The notes beneath the pieces are model-generated. The model saw only the letters and a list, made by a program, of their open reading frames with translations. It was not told where the DNA came from and made no database searches. Of a stretch of DNA of 64,000 nucleotides, positions 11,679 through 23,821 are shown in pieces (position 1 is the stretch's first letter; each line of letters starts with the position of its first letter). This DNA comes from Sapria himalayana (lineage: Eukaryota > Streptophyta > Magnoliopsida > Malpighiales > Rafflesiaceae): contig JAREIK010002450.1 in assembly GCA_029783825.1 (NCBI GenBank), positions 1,555,039 through 1,619,038 on the forward strand, read 5' to 3'. A program made the position numbers and the translations under genes.

Positions 11679-14400
11679 TAAATATGTCAAACAGGCTAGC
11701 CCGACCCGGCCCGGCGCAACACGAGGCACAGTTCGGCCATGCATGGCCCAACATGGCACGGGTATGACCCATCCCCGTGCTTGTGCCAGGCCTGTTAATA
11801 GCACGGATCGTGTCGTGCCTAGTCAATGCCAACCGGGCCTCATGTATGCCAGGCACAGCCCGGTATCGAGGCCCATGGGCATGGTTACTTGACACGAGCC
11901 GAGAAACCGCTCGAGCCTCCGACGGATCCAAAATTTCCATCGGGGCTTTGGGCCCCAATATGGACCCACATTTTTTCAACCCGAGTCCGAGTCCACCCCC
12001 CAATAGTAAAATTAAAAAATAATTAAATTTTTGAATGTGAGCCATTAGATTTCGCCTCTAATGACTATGGGCCATAATCTGACGACTCAGATGATTCTGC
12101 TCTCCTAAATTTCTATCTCGGGATTTCAGCTCGGTTTTTTGGGACTCACAACTTGGATTCAGCTTTAGTTAGTGTTTAAATTGGACTTTGAATTTGTGAT
12201 GCACGTGCTTTACGCTATTTTATGGGTATTTCATTTTTTTATATAGGTAATGTTAAATTAATTTTAAAAAACATTAGTATTTACTATTTAGTAATCTTTC
12301 ACTATCTCTCTCTATCCAATCCTCTCGTCTAAAAAATGACAAATACTAATTTAAATAATAAAAATGAAATTAATTTAAATATAGAAAATACTACGTAAAT
12401 ATCTGAGACTGTTAAAACTTTGGTTTCTCTAGTTGTCAGACCCAAACATCTAAAAAATAAAAAACTAGAAAGACTTCAGTAGTTTGGACTCACTTTAATA
12501 TAATAAAATAAAAAAAAATATTAGGGTTGCCAAAAAAGAATTGGCACTGTACAAATATTGTAAGAAAATTTTAACTTGCAAGAGTGCGTGTGAAACTGGG
12601 CACCTTAAGTGGCATACCGAAATATGTACCAAAAAACATAGTGCATTAATTCCTAGAAAAACTCTACTCAACAATAGGTTTTTTGAGGCTGGATCCAGTT
12701 CAGTCTCAAAATTTACCCCATTCATATACCGCAGCGAGTTAAGAAGAGAGGGCATGGTCAAACTAATCACCACGATAAGTCTTCCGATTAGATTTTAAGA
12801 GGATCCAATGATGGTGAGTATCGTGCAGACATATTCAGCCTATATATCATAGGATTCCTAGGTCCACATTTATGAATAGCATACTAAAATATTATAAGTT
12901 AGAAAAACAAATAATGATTAATGAATTTATGACATATAGTGAAGTGATGCTTGTGACGTCTGATATCTGAACTAGTCATGACAATGCATCTTATGCATGC
13001 CTCGCCGCCCACTATGTATATTCAAAATGAACTCTAAATAAAAAAATTTTAGGATTCTCTGAGATTTTTCATCCTCATGATGTCCCGGCTATTTAGAGAA
13101 TATAAAATTCAAAATAAAATTTTTAGTATCACATTTGATAACACAACTAATAATTGAGTAGTGATTAGTATGTTTGTTAGAAATATTAGAGCCGGATCAT
13201 TAGGAACAATTTTCCACATTAGATACATGTGTCACGTGATTAGTCTGATTGTACTAGCAGGGATGAAAGTGTGTTCTCCTGTTTGGAAAAATATACGTAA
13301 CTCACTAAAATACATTTGCACACCACATAGACAACATGAGCTTGATAGTCTCTGTTTGTCTACGAATCTCAAGAAGAAAAAACTTCAATCGGATGTAAGA
13401 CACCATTGAAATTACACTCACCTGATGTTGGAGTCATGTGTTGGATACGAACACGTGATATCCAACTACATCAAAAATAAGAGTAACAAACTTATTATTG
13501 ATAACACTGACTGGGCTACAATAATTTTATTTATGAAATTCCTAAAGATTTTTTATAACATGACGAACATGTGTTCGCCAGTTTATACTCTCGTGACTTG
13601 CATCACACTCGGGTGTTTATGTAATATTAGTATTATGTTTAGGAAATATCGAGCTGACTCGACACTTAGTCATATGGTTGTAGAGATGGAAACCAAGTAC
13701 TTAAAGTATTGGCCCACCATCTCATCTCTTTATTTTTTGACTGCCTGCATGGATCCTAGGGTTAAGTGGAAGTGAAAGATAATATTTTAACTTACATTTC
13801 CTCGTGCATGAACATGAAAAACTCACCAGAAAAGTTCATTCACGACAAGTTGACTGAGATTTTCACATACTACGATATAATGTATGGTGGTGGTGGTGGT
13901 GGTGAGGCTCCGAGTACAGACATTGATAACATATTCGGAGATGATAACTTTTTCATTCATTTAGAGAAGAGAATATGACGGGGTGGACCATCAAATAGGA
14001 GCGAGTTTTCTCGATACTTAGATATCGATTAATGTTTAATCCTATCACATTCAAATATTAAAAAACTTAATATATTACAGTAGTAGAAATAATACAAGTC
14101 CACCTTTCCCGTACTATCCAAGATGGTACATAATCTACTGGCTTTTTCGATATAGAGCATAGAATTAGAATCTATTTTTTCTGTTGCAGTAAATATGATA
14201 TCGGATAGATCAAAATTACGTCTAGATATTATTGAGGCTTTAGCATGCATGAAGAATTGAAAGAATTAGAGCTTGGTCATCCATGATCATACTGTGACTG
14301 CTACAAATACGAAGGAGTTGATTGCTGATGATGATCCATATGATGATAGTAATATTGATATTAAGGATGATAATAATATGATGATTTACGATTAATGACA
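11679..14400 (+). pseudogene. H1: decayed hAT transposon with BED zinc finger transposase
   Basis: A GC-rich, GGCACG-rich 5' end (TAAATATGTCAAACAGG at 11679, continuing to about 12000) is followed by a leader and then hAT transposase fragments. The BED finger is at about 12550-12650 (CKYCKKILTCKS...H...C). A middle part is at 12800-13780 (VTSD, AHYVYSK, YNMTNMCSPVYTL), and GGT repeats give a glycine run at 13886-13903. The hAT dimerisation block is at about 14010-14250 (FPVLSKMVHNLLAF...FSVAVNMISDR), and an acidic tail ends at a stop near 14394. Frames at 12541, 13161, 13425 and 13766 must be joined across stops and frameshifts, so it is dead. No right-hand terminal repeat was found. It lies downstream of, and converges with, the AIM24-like gene. 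Confidence 0.8.
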
Positions 14401-15000
14401 TTGCCACTTGACGCCTGACAGTTAACGGTTACGAGATTGTGATATGTGACACTCATGTTATGCCTACGTCTTATTTTGATATTTAATTTCAATATACTCA
14501 TTTTTATTTATATTGTATTTAATTTGATTTGAGTTTGTCATTTAAATTTCAATCTTTCAAACTTATTATGTTCATTTAATTTATGGCTGTGAAATATGAA
14601 TTATGCTTAAAAGTTGAAACTATAATATTTATTTTTTTCTTCATTTTGCATTCGATTTAAAATTTAATTCATATTAAAGTTTGAATATTTTATTAATTCA
14701 TATATAAATTCTAATTCTAATTAATAAAAATTACAAACAATGAACATTAAAAAAAATTTTAAGGATTAAAAATTAACAATTTTAATAATTTTAAGAATTA
14801 ATTCATCTACCACATTCATGTAATCTTGCTATGATACTAATTGTTGGGTATCAAAAACTTAATACAACATTTCTAGGAATACCAAAAATTGTGATCACAA
14901 TATTCAAGTTAAGAATGATTGTGGTTATTTTAGCAAAACAAGTGAAGGAAACATTTATGAAACATTAGTCTATTTTTTTCCAACCATGAGAGGCAGCTAG
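14400..15000. other. AT-rich spacer
   Basis: This probably includes the 3' untranslated tail of H1. No terminal repeat, gene or tandem array is recognisable. Confidence 0.4.
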
Positions 15001-15274
15001 GGGATTCACTCTGAGTGCTCAAAAAAAAAAGGGGGGGGAACTCGAATCATAAATATTTTCGTTTGGGTTCCCTGGCCGTTAAAAAGCATAAATATAGAGA
15101 ACATGATTATTTTTGTTTTGAGACTCAAAACTCATCAGCATAGCTTTCCCATCAAACAAGACATCAGCCATGCAACAAAATAAACCCAAAGCATTTTTTT
15201 TTTAAGAACTTGATTCAATAATTTATCAAAAACTAAACCCAGTGCCAGCTGACAGGGGTGGGTGGATCCGAGCC
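15000..15274 (-). other. probable 3' UTR of the AIM24-like gene
   Basis: This is the stretch directly after the stop codon on the minus strand. It contains no repeat that I recognise and is less AT-rich than the surroundings. I could not point to a clear AATAAA signal, so the far end is a guess; a G-run and A-run at about 15029-15050 lie near its likely limit. Confidence 0.4.
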
Positions 15275-15386
15275 TTAGACATCCGAGAGGATCAAAGAAG
15301 ACATGATAACCACGTACGCCATCAAGAGAAAAATAAATATTTGAATGAACCTTGGATTCTCTCTCATATTAGGTGATGTCACCGCC
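15275..15386 (-). CDS. AIM24-like terminal exon E
   Basis: This is the last coding exon: 112 nt with acceptor tgatttgcag. One base completes Arg, then AVTSPNMRENPRFIQ, followed by IFIFLLMAYVVIMSSLILS and DV-stop (TAA, plus-strand tta at 15275). The run of about 20 hydrophobic residues near the end should be a C-terminal membrane segment, as in other plant members of the family. It lies 21.4 kb from exon D. Downstream on the minus strand the sequence is more GC-balanced for about 60 bases (3' UTR), then AT-rich. Confidence 0.9.
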
Positions 15387-17370
15387 CTGCAAATCAAATC
15401 ACGAAACACATCTAATCATATTAGGTGAGCATCCACACACACACACACGTACACAATCCCCACACATATAATGGGTAGCGGTAGGATGAGTGATGCCTTT
15501 CGTATGTTAGGTGGTTGTGACAGTCAGACATGTGACAATGTTGGAAGACATGCGCACATTGCCTATGGGCGGCTACGTCAAGGATGATTTGTTTTGTGGA
15601 CAAAAGAAAATTGAGTCACATGTTCGAAGAGTCATGACAGATCGATACTTATGAGTAATGATTGAAATACCATTATTAGTAGTACATTTCTGGATGTCGA
15701 TTGATCGAAGTCGATATAATATACTTGATTCTTATGGCTCGGCTATATCAGTGTGCTCATTGAGATAATGTTACACCTGTAGCGCAAAATTACTCAGCTG
15801 TTGATAAGCAAGCTGGCTGGCTAGGACGAGATAATTCATTACACAGTTTCAACATAGTTATAGTAGACAATAATTGGGGCAGTATCTATGCTGACAAGCA
15901 AGACTCAAATGAAGAATCTGAGCAATCATATCTACAACATCCCATAGATAGACGCACCCGCCGGGAGACCAACAAGCTATTTTGTGAACCGAGACTCATG
16001 GTAAGAAGGTGCTTCCCCCGTTATTTTAAAAATCTACTAGAAGGCAATTCAAGCACCTAATATTTTTGCAGGATATGATCTGTCGGACCACTATAATGGC
16101 TCCGCCATAAAGTAGCAGTGAGAGAGTTGACAGGGTTGCTCTAGAAAGAAGAAAGCCAATAGCAACCTAATATTTTTGTAGGAGGTCGAGACATACTTGA
16201 GATACCTATCGGATGTTAAATTATGAGCTATACATGATTTTTCATGGCTCATAAATTAATTATACAAGCTATTAATTAGATCTATCTGCCCAGACTGAAT
16301 CTACTGATCTTCTTATGCTTACTTACATAGAGTATTTTAGGCTTCACTCATAAGATATTACTAGCTCCAACCAAGATATTTCGATATCTACTATTTTTTC
16401 TTCTCATCACCTCACTACAAACATATGTTAGAGATTTGTGAACCAATACCTATGTCACAGGTGATCACACTCATTATTTCTTTTGTAGAATCTAGTAATT
16501 TTGATATTATCGTGACCAGCGATACCATTGTATATGCCAAGAGTAAATAATATTAATGTTGAATCTTTTCTTTACTAAAATTCTTTTTATACCATAGTTT
16601 CATCATAATTTATTTTTAGTTATTTGTTTCGCTAAACAATATGATTGTGACACTATTTTTCCTTCTAGTATTTTTAGTATTTTTATATGAGATAAGCATA
16701 TCAGACAAATAATTTCTTTAGGAATTGAGCAAAGTGGATTATATCTATTTTTTTTCCTCTTGGATGAGCTCTACTAAGTGTTTGATTATTATTGATTCAT
16801 TTATTATATACTCATGACTTTGAAATTGATCCTTAGAAAGTCTTTCCTATCATCCTCCTGCCATGTCAGATAGAAAATTCTAGATTAATTTTATACTAAT
16901 TTTATTAATAATATACTTGATATAAATGATTATTAATTTTTAAGAAAATATCTCAAATTTTGTTTATATTTATAAATTACATGAAATAATATAAACTTAA
17001 TTTATTTACAATATTAAAAATTTAAGTAATAATATTTCATAATACATAATACACTTCATTAGTTTTCTTATTTTTTTTTGAGGAAGATAATATGGTTCAT
17101 CAAATATCTCGTACTAGTCTATACATAATAGAAAAGTTGAAAGAGAGAATCAATATTTAGCATAAATGACTAAGATACTGCTACTATATAGAAGTATTCT
17201 TTGATACTTTTGCAGAGAAATGATATCAATTATTATTTTTCTAATCAATAAGGATGTCATGTTATGATCTATCAAACTTTAAATCATAAGAACTTTTATA
17301 TCGATGAGATGGACTCCCACATTTCACCTAAGTTTTTTGAGTTTATTTATTTTGTTTATGATATCTCTCT
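15387..17370. other. intron sequence, no confident feature
   Basis: A short CA run occurs at 15436-15449. A 21-base phrase (CACCTAATATTTTTGCAGGA and variant) is duplicated at about 16054 and 16166. The 15900-16160 stretch is GC-richer and has a GTAAGAAG/TTTTTGCAG pair that resembles a plus-strand intron, but no protein family is recognisable. Confidence 0.4.
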
Positions 17371-17379
17371 AGATTTAAA

Positions 17380-18740
17380 AAAAAAAAAAGATTTATGGTC
17401 ATGCTATCATGTACGCATTCGTTAGATACTCTAGTACTTAAAAGAGACACATATTATTGATTAAATATCAAAAAAATCATTATGGGTATAATTATGATAT
17501 TTTTTGAGGACAATTCATTTTTCAAAGACTATATATAGTAGTTGTTAGTGCTCATAAAGAGGTAACAACTCCAATTCTTAACCCTACACCTAATACTATC
17601 TGCACAATTTATTTTGAAAAAAATGATGTCTTTTCCTAAAACTTTGTGTTAGGAAGAGAAACCTAATGAGTATCTCATTTGATATGAGAAATGAGTCTTC
17701 ATGGAAAATGAAGATAAGGATTGATAAACTCGATGACCATATCCTAAAAGTATATACTTGACATATATGTCTATCTGCTACCCCTTCTCTGTATGAGACT
17801 TCTACCATGTCAGTTGATCCAATTCATAGTAGTGACTCAGGCTTTCTGATTGATCTATAAAAAATATTTTCTTCTCAATACTCATTGTCACAAGTGCTTT
17901 CATATTTTTATTTTAATACTTATTTTAATTTTTTGTCCTCTTTTGGCAACTGTTAGATCCTTGATACCCTTTTTGAGGTATTTAATCATTCAAGATAATA
18001 ATATATTATACTAGATAAACCGAGGACATCACATTTTATTATACTTAGAATTTTAAGCTAAAATTTTTAGGGAAATCGATAATAATTGTCCATAATAAAG
18101 ACTAGATATGATAGAAAGATTGATCATCTAAAAACAAGGTTTATAGCTAGAAGATTTATTTAATCTTACGACATTTATTATTAAAATATTATTTTCTTTA
18201 TGACCATGATGATAACTATTAGGTTATTTCTCTCAATTACTACATCCCACAAGTGGATTGTATATTAACTGAATGTAACAAATACATTTCTTCATTATTT
18301 ATTGTGAGAAGGATGTGTTTATGAAATAACCACTCAGTTTCAATGTTCCCAAAAGCACATAGATTATGTGTAAACTACAAAAAATGCTTTATAGCTTTTA
18401 ATGATTTCGTTGGGAATGATTTACCAAGCTTTATTTTGCACTCACAAGTTTTTGTCTCAAGAGATGCTTGTTGATTTATTCTTGTTGCACCGACATGGAC
18501 CTGCGGAAGCATTTGTGATATTAATAGACTACATTGATAATATCCAGATTATAAAGAATGACTAATTAGTTATATATCAGCTAAAATTATTCTTATAGAT
18601 TAATTTTTAGACAAATAACTTGAAATATTTTAGATATTTCCTAGATATTAAAATTGGATATTCATTAGATATAATTTTTTTTCTCTAAGGAAACATGCTT
18701 ATGATTTTTTTCCAAGTTTGGTATAACATGAAGCATGTAA
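17380..18740 (+). pseudogene. C0: decayed copia pol (RT part)
   Basis: With several stops and frameshifts the plus strand resembles copia pol. There is an integrase-end-like phrase near 17395 (HAIMYAFVRYSS). Around 18430-18740 it follows the order of copia RT: HKFLSQ, then YIDNIQIIKND (the YVDD box region), then RYFLDIKIGYSLDIIF. No LTRs were seen. It ends at the left remnant of hAT H2. Confidence 0.5.
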
Positions 18741-18823
18741 TATCAATGTGCGCGAATCAAGAATGCTAACATGAAAATTTTACTCATAAAAATTAACGAA
18801 TTTGTTTACATATTACCATTATG
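18740..18823 (+). pseudogene. H2 left part: hAT transposase fragment
   Basis: ACATGAAAATTTTACTCATAAAAATTAACGAATTTG... parallels the H1 stretch at 13807-13880 (NMKNSPEKFIHDKLTEIFTYYD). The homology breaks at CATTATG, where copia C1 begins, and resumes at 23421. Confidence 0.65.
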
Positions 18824-18824
18824 A

Positions 18825-19054
18825 TGCTGAATAAATATTAAATATCCGTTTTTAGTGGGAAAGATGAAATGTCAAGAGTCAACAGTTACTATTACAGGTG
18901 ATAATAGTTTTTAATTTTCAGTTTTAGAAGAGCATACTACAACCTATAAATAAATCATTGTATTACTTGTAAAGATATAGAATCGAAGAAAAAACTTTTC
19001 TTCAAAAATAATTCTCCACAAGTCCATAGTTTGCAGCCAATAATTTTTTTTACA
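18825..19054 (+). repeat. C1 5' LTR
   Basis: Starts TGCTGAATAAATATTAAAT and ends near TTTTTTTTACA. It is clearly homologous to 23188-23413 through shared phrases CAACCTATAAATAAATCATT and TAGAATCGA. CCTATAAATAAATCATTGTA may hold the TATA box. Confidence 0.85.
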
Positions 19055-19055
19055 A

Positions 19056-19070
19056 AATAGTATCGGAAGG
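19056..19070 (+). promoter_or_regulatory. C1 primer binding site (degenerate)
   Basis: ATAGTATCGGAAGG lies directly after the 5' LTR and resembles the initiator-Met tRNA primer site TGGTATCAGAGC used by most plant copia elements, with several changes. Confidence 0.6.
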
Positions 19071-19092
19071 ATGTGGAGTATAATCAATAATG

Positions 19093-20040
19093 TACAGCTG
19101 CCTCAATTAACGAAGGTGAACTACGAGAATTGAAGCATCCAAATAAAAGCTCTTCTAGGTTCTGTGGATTATTGAGAGGTGGTTCAAGAAGGTTTCGAAG
19201 AACCAAAATCTATCATAAGACATACGGCGGCTCAAAATAAGGCGTGAAAAGAAATATAATCAAAAGATAAGATGATATTGTATATGCTGTTCTGAGCTGG
19301 TGATGAGTCAGGCTTTAAGAAGATTGCGAGTATGAAAACTTCAAAAGAAGCATGAGACATCTTGAAGACTGCGTACAAAGGAACCAACTGAATTAAACAA
19401 GTTCGCCTTCAAACTCTTTGTAACGAGTTGGAATGCATGAAGATGAAGGAGTCAAAATATATGTTCGATTACATCAATCATGTTCAAACCATGGTGAATC
19501 AACTGAACCAAGATGAAGAAAAGTTGTCCGATGCGTGGGTAGTTGAGAAGATTCTGAGATCGTTAACTGACAGTTTCGAAAATGTGATATGTGTCATAGA
19601 GGAGTTAAGAAATCTAGCAACGTTCACAGTCGACGAGTTTGTCGATTCCCTAATAGCACATGAATATCGTATGAAGAAGAAGAAGATAGAGGAGGTGGAG
19701 GTGGAGGAGACACTTGAGCAGGCACTTCAAACCAAAGTATCGATCAATGATGAAAAGATATTCTATTCTCAAAATTTTCGAGGTAAATGACATGGTCGTA
19801 GTTGTCGAGAAAATAGTCACGGTAGGAAAAACCACGGTCAAGAAGAATATCATGAGAATGGATAATCAAACCGACAGAATTAGCGTAGAAGATGACACGA
19901 TCGTGGAAGATGACGCGGTTGTGGAAGAGGACACGGTCGTGGAAGAGGCGGTTGATCAAATTATTCCAACATCGAGTGCTACAAGTATGACAAATATGGT
20001 CACTATGCGAATAATTACAATTCCAATAAGCATTATAATT
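19093..20040 (+). pseudogene. C1 gag
   Basis: UBN2/gag_pre-type copia gag: LTKVNYENW near 19100, then KEA-DILKTAYKGTN, VRLQTLCNELECMKMKESKY and VVEKILRSLTDSFENV. The clean part is 19428-19790. A zinc knuckle follows in another frame at 19977-20018 as CYKYDKYGHYANNY, so the second and last cysteines of CCHC are tyrosines. In-frame stops are present upstream of 19428. Confidence 0.85.
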
Positions 20041-20178
20041 GTGGAAAGGTATGGGATTTTGCAAAAAAAATATCGAGTCGAGAAAAAAGTGAAAGAGAAA
20101 ACCAACCTAGCCATGAAAAATGAGGTGAAAGAAAATTTTCTCTTAATAGCATATAACTAAATCAGCACCGACAACAAC

Positions 20179-20454
20179 ATGGTGTGGTACCTCGACATGG
20201 CTGTAAGCAACCATGTGTGCGGGCATGAGCATTATTTCAAAGAGATGCAAAAAGTTGAAGTTGTACCCGTATTATTTGGAGATGACTCGAAAGTTGAGGT
20301 CAAAGACCAATGTACGATTTATTATGTACAAAATGATGATTTCGTTGGGTCAATCCAAGATGTATATTATGTACCAGACCTCAAGAACAATATTTTAAGT
20401 ATGGGGCAACTCATGAAGAAATGTTATTTTCTTTTTATGAAATACCGGATATAA
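20179..20454 (+). pseudogene. C1 protease
   Basis: WYLDMAVSNHVCGHEHYFKE aligns with the copia protease start WYLDTGASNHM. The catalytic D-T-G is D-M-A here (20194-20202). The rest, VYYVPDLKNNILSMGQL, is the conserved end of the domain. Confidence 0.85.
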
Positions 20455-21450
20455 CTATTTAAAGACAAACAATGGCATTTAGTCGCTCAAGTTAAAATGA
20501 AAAGAAATTGAATGTACAAACAGAATTTGAGAAGTGTACAAGAAAAATATGTGCAGGTCAATGTAGAAAACAATGCATCACTGTGACATCTTCATTTTGG
20601 TCACCAACATCATGAAGACCTAAACAAGTTGGCAAAAAAGAATATAGTGCATGGACTACTGAACATAAAATACGAGAAAAAATTTTGTGAATAATATGTG
20701 CTAAGAAAGCATGCAAGAAAGTCATTTCAAAAGAAAAGAGAATATCGAGCTAATCAACTTCTCAAGTTGATTCATTCCGACATATGTGGACAATCACACT
20801 TGAATCTTTCAGCGACAAAAAATTTTTCATTTTCTTTATTTATGATTTCTCACGAAAAACATGAATTTATTTTCTGAAAGAAAAAATCAATGCATTTGAG
20901 GTGTTGAAAAAATTCAAAGTACTGGTTGAAAAGATGACTGGTAAACACATCAAATCTGTACGATCTGATAGAGGTGACGAGTACACTTCGACTATTTTCA
21001 TGGAATATTGTAAGGAGAAAGGCATAAGGTGATTTCTAACCGCACCGTGCTCTCCACAGCAAAATGGTGTGACCAAGAGAAAGAACCAAAATATTCTCGA
21101 CATGGTTCGGTAAATACTCAAAAGCAAGAAAATGCTGAAGAAATTTTGGGCGGTAGCCGTGTAATGCGCTATCCATGTTCAAAATCAGTGTCCACATACG
21201 AAGTTGTATGATCAAACACCACAAGAGACATGGAGCAAACAAAAACCGACAGTCCATCATCTCAAAGTATTCGACAGTTTGGTCTACGTACAAGTACCGA
21301 ATCAGCGAAGAACAAAGTTCGAAGACAAAAACAAAAGATATATTTTTATTTGGTATGATGAGAAAACAAAAGGATACAAGCTATTCGACCCGATAAGCAA
21401 GAAGATTCTAGTGAGCCGTGATGTACGAGTTCATGAATCAAATGAATGAG
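20455..21450 (+). pseudogene. C1 integrase
   Basis: The zinc-binding HHCC segment occupies 20580-20720 (LHFG/GHQHH-DLNKLAKKN ... FC). The core follows: LIHSDICGP, SVRSDRGDEY, then SPQQNGVTKRKN. The third catalytic acid of the D,D35E triad is Lys instead of Glu (codon 21075-21077; copia has NGVAERKN). A GKPT-like HLKVFDSLVYVQVP block and ILVSRDV end the integrase. Several stops are present. Confidence 0.85.
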
Positions 21451-21689
21451 ATTTGAATAAAGCAACAAAAGATATTATCGAAATTGGAGAATCATCAACT
21501 GTTATGCCAACAACTATACCAAAAAATTATGAAACTATTGATGATGAAGATGAACCGTGACAACCCAAAATGTGAAGCTTGCAAGATTTGTATGATTCGA
21601 CAAATTAGGTACACATTGTATGTATTTTGGTAGATTCCAAGAATTTAAGTTTTGAATAGGCAGTGCGAGACAAAAAGTGACAAACTGCC

Positions 21690-22560
21690 ATGGACGATGA
21701 AATTAAAGTAATAGATCGTAGTAACACATGGGAGTTAACAGAATTACCGAAAGGAACTCAGCCCATTGATGTCAAATGGGTGTTTAAAAGAAAAATGAAT
21801 GATCAATGAGAGATAAAACGGTATAAGGCGAGACTTATAACAAATGAGTAAAAGCAAAATGCAAGAATTGACTATGACGAGGTGTTTGCTCCCGTTACAA
21901 GAATGGAGGCAATCAAATTGCTCATTTCACAAGCAGCTTAATTCAAATAGCTGATATTACAAATGGATGTCAAGTCGGCATTCCTGAATGGTGTGCTTGA
22001 AAAAAAAGTTTATATTAAATAATCACCCGGATACATGAAAAACGAAGAAGAAAAGAATATGTTGAAATTGAAGAAGACACTTTACGAGTTGAAGCAAGCA
22101 TCGCATGCATGAAATACTCGTATCGATATATACTTCAAAGAGAACATGTTCGAGTAATGTCCCTACGAACATGCCATTTATGTGAAGAAGAATAAAAGTA
22201 ATATGTTATTTATTGCTCTTTATGTTGATCTCATTTTTATGAGGAATAATAATAAAATGATACAAAAATTCAAGAACACAATGACACGAGAATTCAAGAT
22301 GACAAATTGATCTTGATAAAATTTGTTCTTTGTCTGGAGGTAAGACAAGGAAAGATGGATATCTTTGTATCCCAGGAGGCATATATAAAAAAGATTTTGA
22401 AAAAATACAAGATGGAATCTTGCAATACGATTTCCACACCAATGAAGCTGGGTGCAAAACTCTCTAAATTTGATGGAGGAGAACGAGTCGACGCAAGCAA
22501 ATACGAAAGTTTCGTGAGAAGTCTTCGCTATCTAACATGCACAAGGTCGGACCTTGCATT
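21690..22560 (+). pseudogene. C1 reverse transcriptase
   Basis: Recognisable in order: WELTELPKGTQPIDVKWVFK, KARLITNE, YDEVFAPVTRMEAIKLL, MDVKSAFLNGVLEKKVYIK, KKTLYELKQA, then the catalytic box as LYVDLIFM (22221-22241). The box normally reads YVDD, so one aspartate is missing. The SKFDGG... part of the connection lies at 22440-22500. Confidence 0.85.
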
Positions 22561-22599
22561 AAGTGTCGGCATTGTAAGTTAGTTCATGGGGAGAGCCAG

Positions 22600-23170
22600 T
22601 ATATTCATATCAGAAGACGTTGAAGCGAATACTACGGTATATCAAGGGAACAGTGTTACTCGGATTATTCTATACAAATGCGAAAGATTACAAATTGATC
22701 GGGTACTCCGACAACGATTAGTGCAGAGACTTGGACGATCGGAAAAATACATCGAATTATGTATTTTTTATGAGTGACTTGGCGTTTATCCGGCTTTCAA
22801 AGAAACAACCGATCATGACACTCTCGACATGTGAAGTTGAATATGTGACAGTATCTTTGTGTGTATGTCATGCGATATGGCTCATAAATTTTTTGGGCAA
22901 GATAAAGCAACAACAACTTGATGCGACTGAGATATGAGTTGACAACAAATCAACAATTGACTTTGAACAAAACCCAGCAAATTATGAGAGAAACAAGCAT
23001 ATTGACGTTTACTTTTACTTCATCCAAGTTCAAGTGAAGAAAGAATATATAGAATTAATACACGTGGCAAGTCGGGATCAAGTCGCAGATATCTTCATGA
23101 AACCGCTACCTACGATATTACTCAACAACTACAAAGGATTACTCGGCATGAAAGATAACAGAAGGATTTA
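22600..23170 (+). pseudogene. C1 RNase H
   Basis: YSDND-CRDLDDRKNTSNYV, then KKQPIMTLSTCEVEYVTVS, AIWLINFLG, VDNKSTIDFEQNPANYERN and KHIDVYF. The order is that of copia RNase H, and the region ends just before the 3' LTR at GLLGMKDN. Confidence 0.85.
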
Positions 23171-23187
23171 AGTTTATGGGAAAATCT

Positions 23188-23413
23188 TGTTAAATAAACA
23201 TTAAATATCTATTTTTAGTACGGAAGATGATATGTCAAGAGTAAACAATTCCTCTTATGGATGATAATGATTTTTAATTTTATTTTAGAACGGCAAACTA
23301 CAACCTATAAATAAATCATTGTATTGCTTGTAAAAGATATAGAATCGAGAAAAAAACATCTCTTTAAAAATAATTTTCTACAAATCTATAGTTGCAGCCA
23401 ACAATTTGTTTCA
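23188..23413 (+). repeat. C1 3' LTR
   Basis: Starts TGTTAAATAAACATTAAAT and ends near TTTGTTTCA. It is homologous to the 5' LTR, but with many substitutions, indicating an old insertion. Preceded by a weak purine stretch (TTTATGGGAAAATC). Confidence 0.85.
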
Positions 23414-23420
23414 TATATGA

Positions 23421-23815
23421 CATTATGTATGATTATTGTAGTCAGACTCTGAGTACGAACATAAACACTGTATTCGAAGATAATAATTTATCTATTCAGT
23501 TAGCTAAGGGTAAATAATAAAGTGGATCATCGAATATAAGCAAACTATCTCGATACTTAAATATTAATTACTGCTTAAAACTATCATATAATAATAATAA
23601 TAATTTGATTATTTTATTTGGATGAAAACCATACAAATTTACTTATTCCATGTTATTTATGATAACTCATAATTAACTGACCTCTCCAATGACTAGCGTA
23701 ACATTGTAATTTACTTTTTTTATGACAACAAATATTTTTTTAGATAGAAAATCGAGAATGTGACCAAATAATATAAAAATACTTTCATGCATAAAGTACT
23801 ATGAATATTTGATAT
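23421..23815 (+). pseudogene. H2 right part: hAT transposase C-terminal fragment
   Basis: Resumes the H1-like sequence directly after C1: TCTGAGTACGAACATAAACA..., then ATCTCGATACTTAAATATTA (H1 14010), and so on to about 23815, where the composite repeat T1 takes over. Confidence 0.7.
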
Positions 23816-23821
23816 AGGATA

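Larger units (their letters stand above)
18822..23422 (+). mobile_element. C1: nearly full-length copia retrotransposon, 4.6 kb
   Basis: Two LTRs (about 230 bp) flank gag and pol in copia order: gag, protease, integrase, RT, RNase H. The site CATTATG is present on both sides (18817-18823 and 23421-23427), and a 5-bp target duplication lies within that 7-bp match. It interrupts hAT H2. The coding region is broken by many in-frame stops and by loss of key residues, so it is dead but still easily read. It lies antisense in the last intron of the AIM24-like gene. Confidence 0.9.

Noticed and set aside
11566..12045. 159-residue minus frame and 81-residue plus frame
   Set aside because: They cover the GC-rich left arm of hAT H1 and have no family resemblance.
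15900..16160. Exon-like GC-richer stretch with GTAAG and TTTTTGCAG signals on plus strand
   Set aside because: No recognisable protein; both flanking frames are short, and the TTTTTGCAG phrase is itself duplicated nearby.
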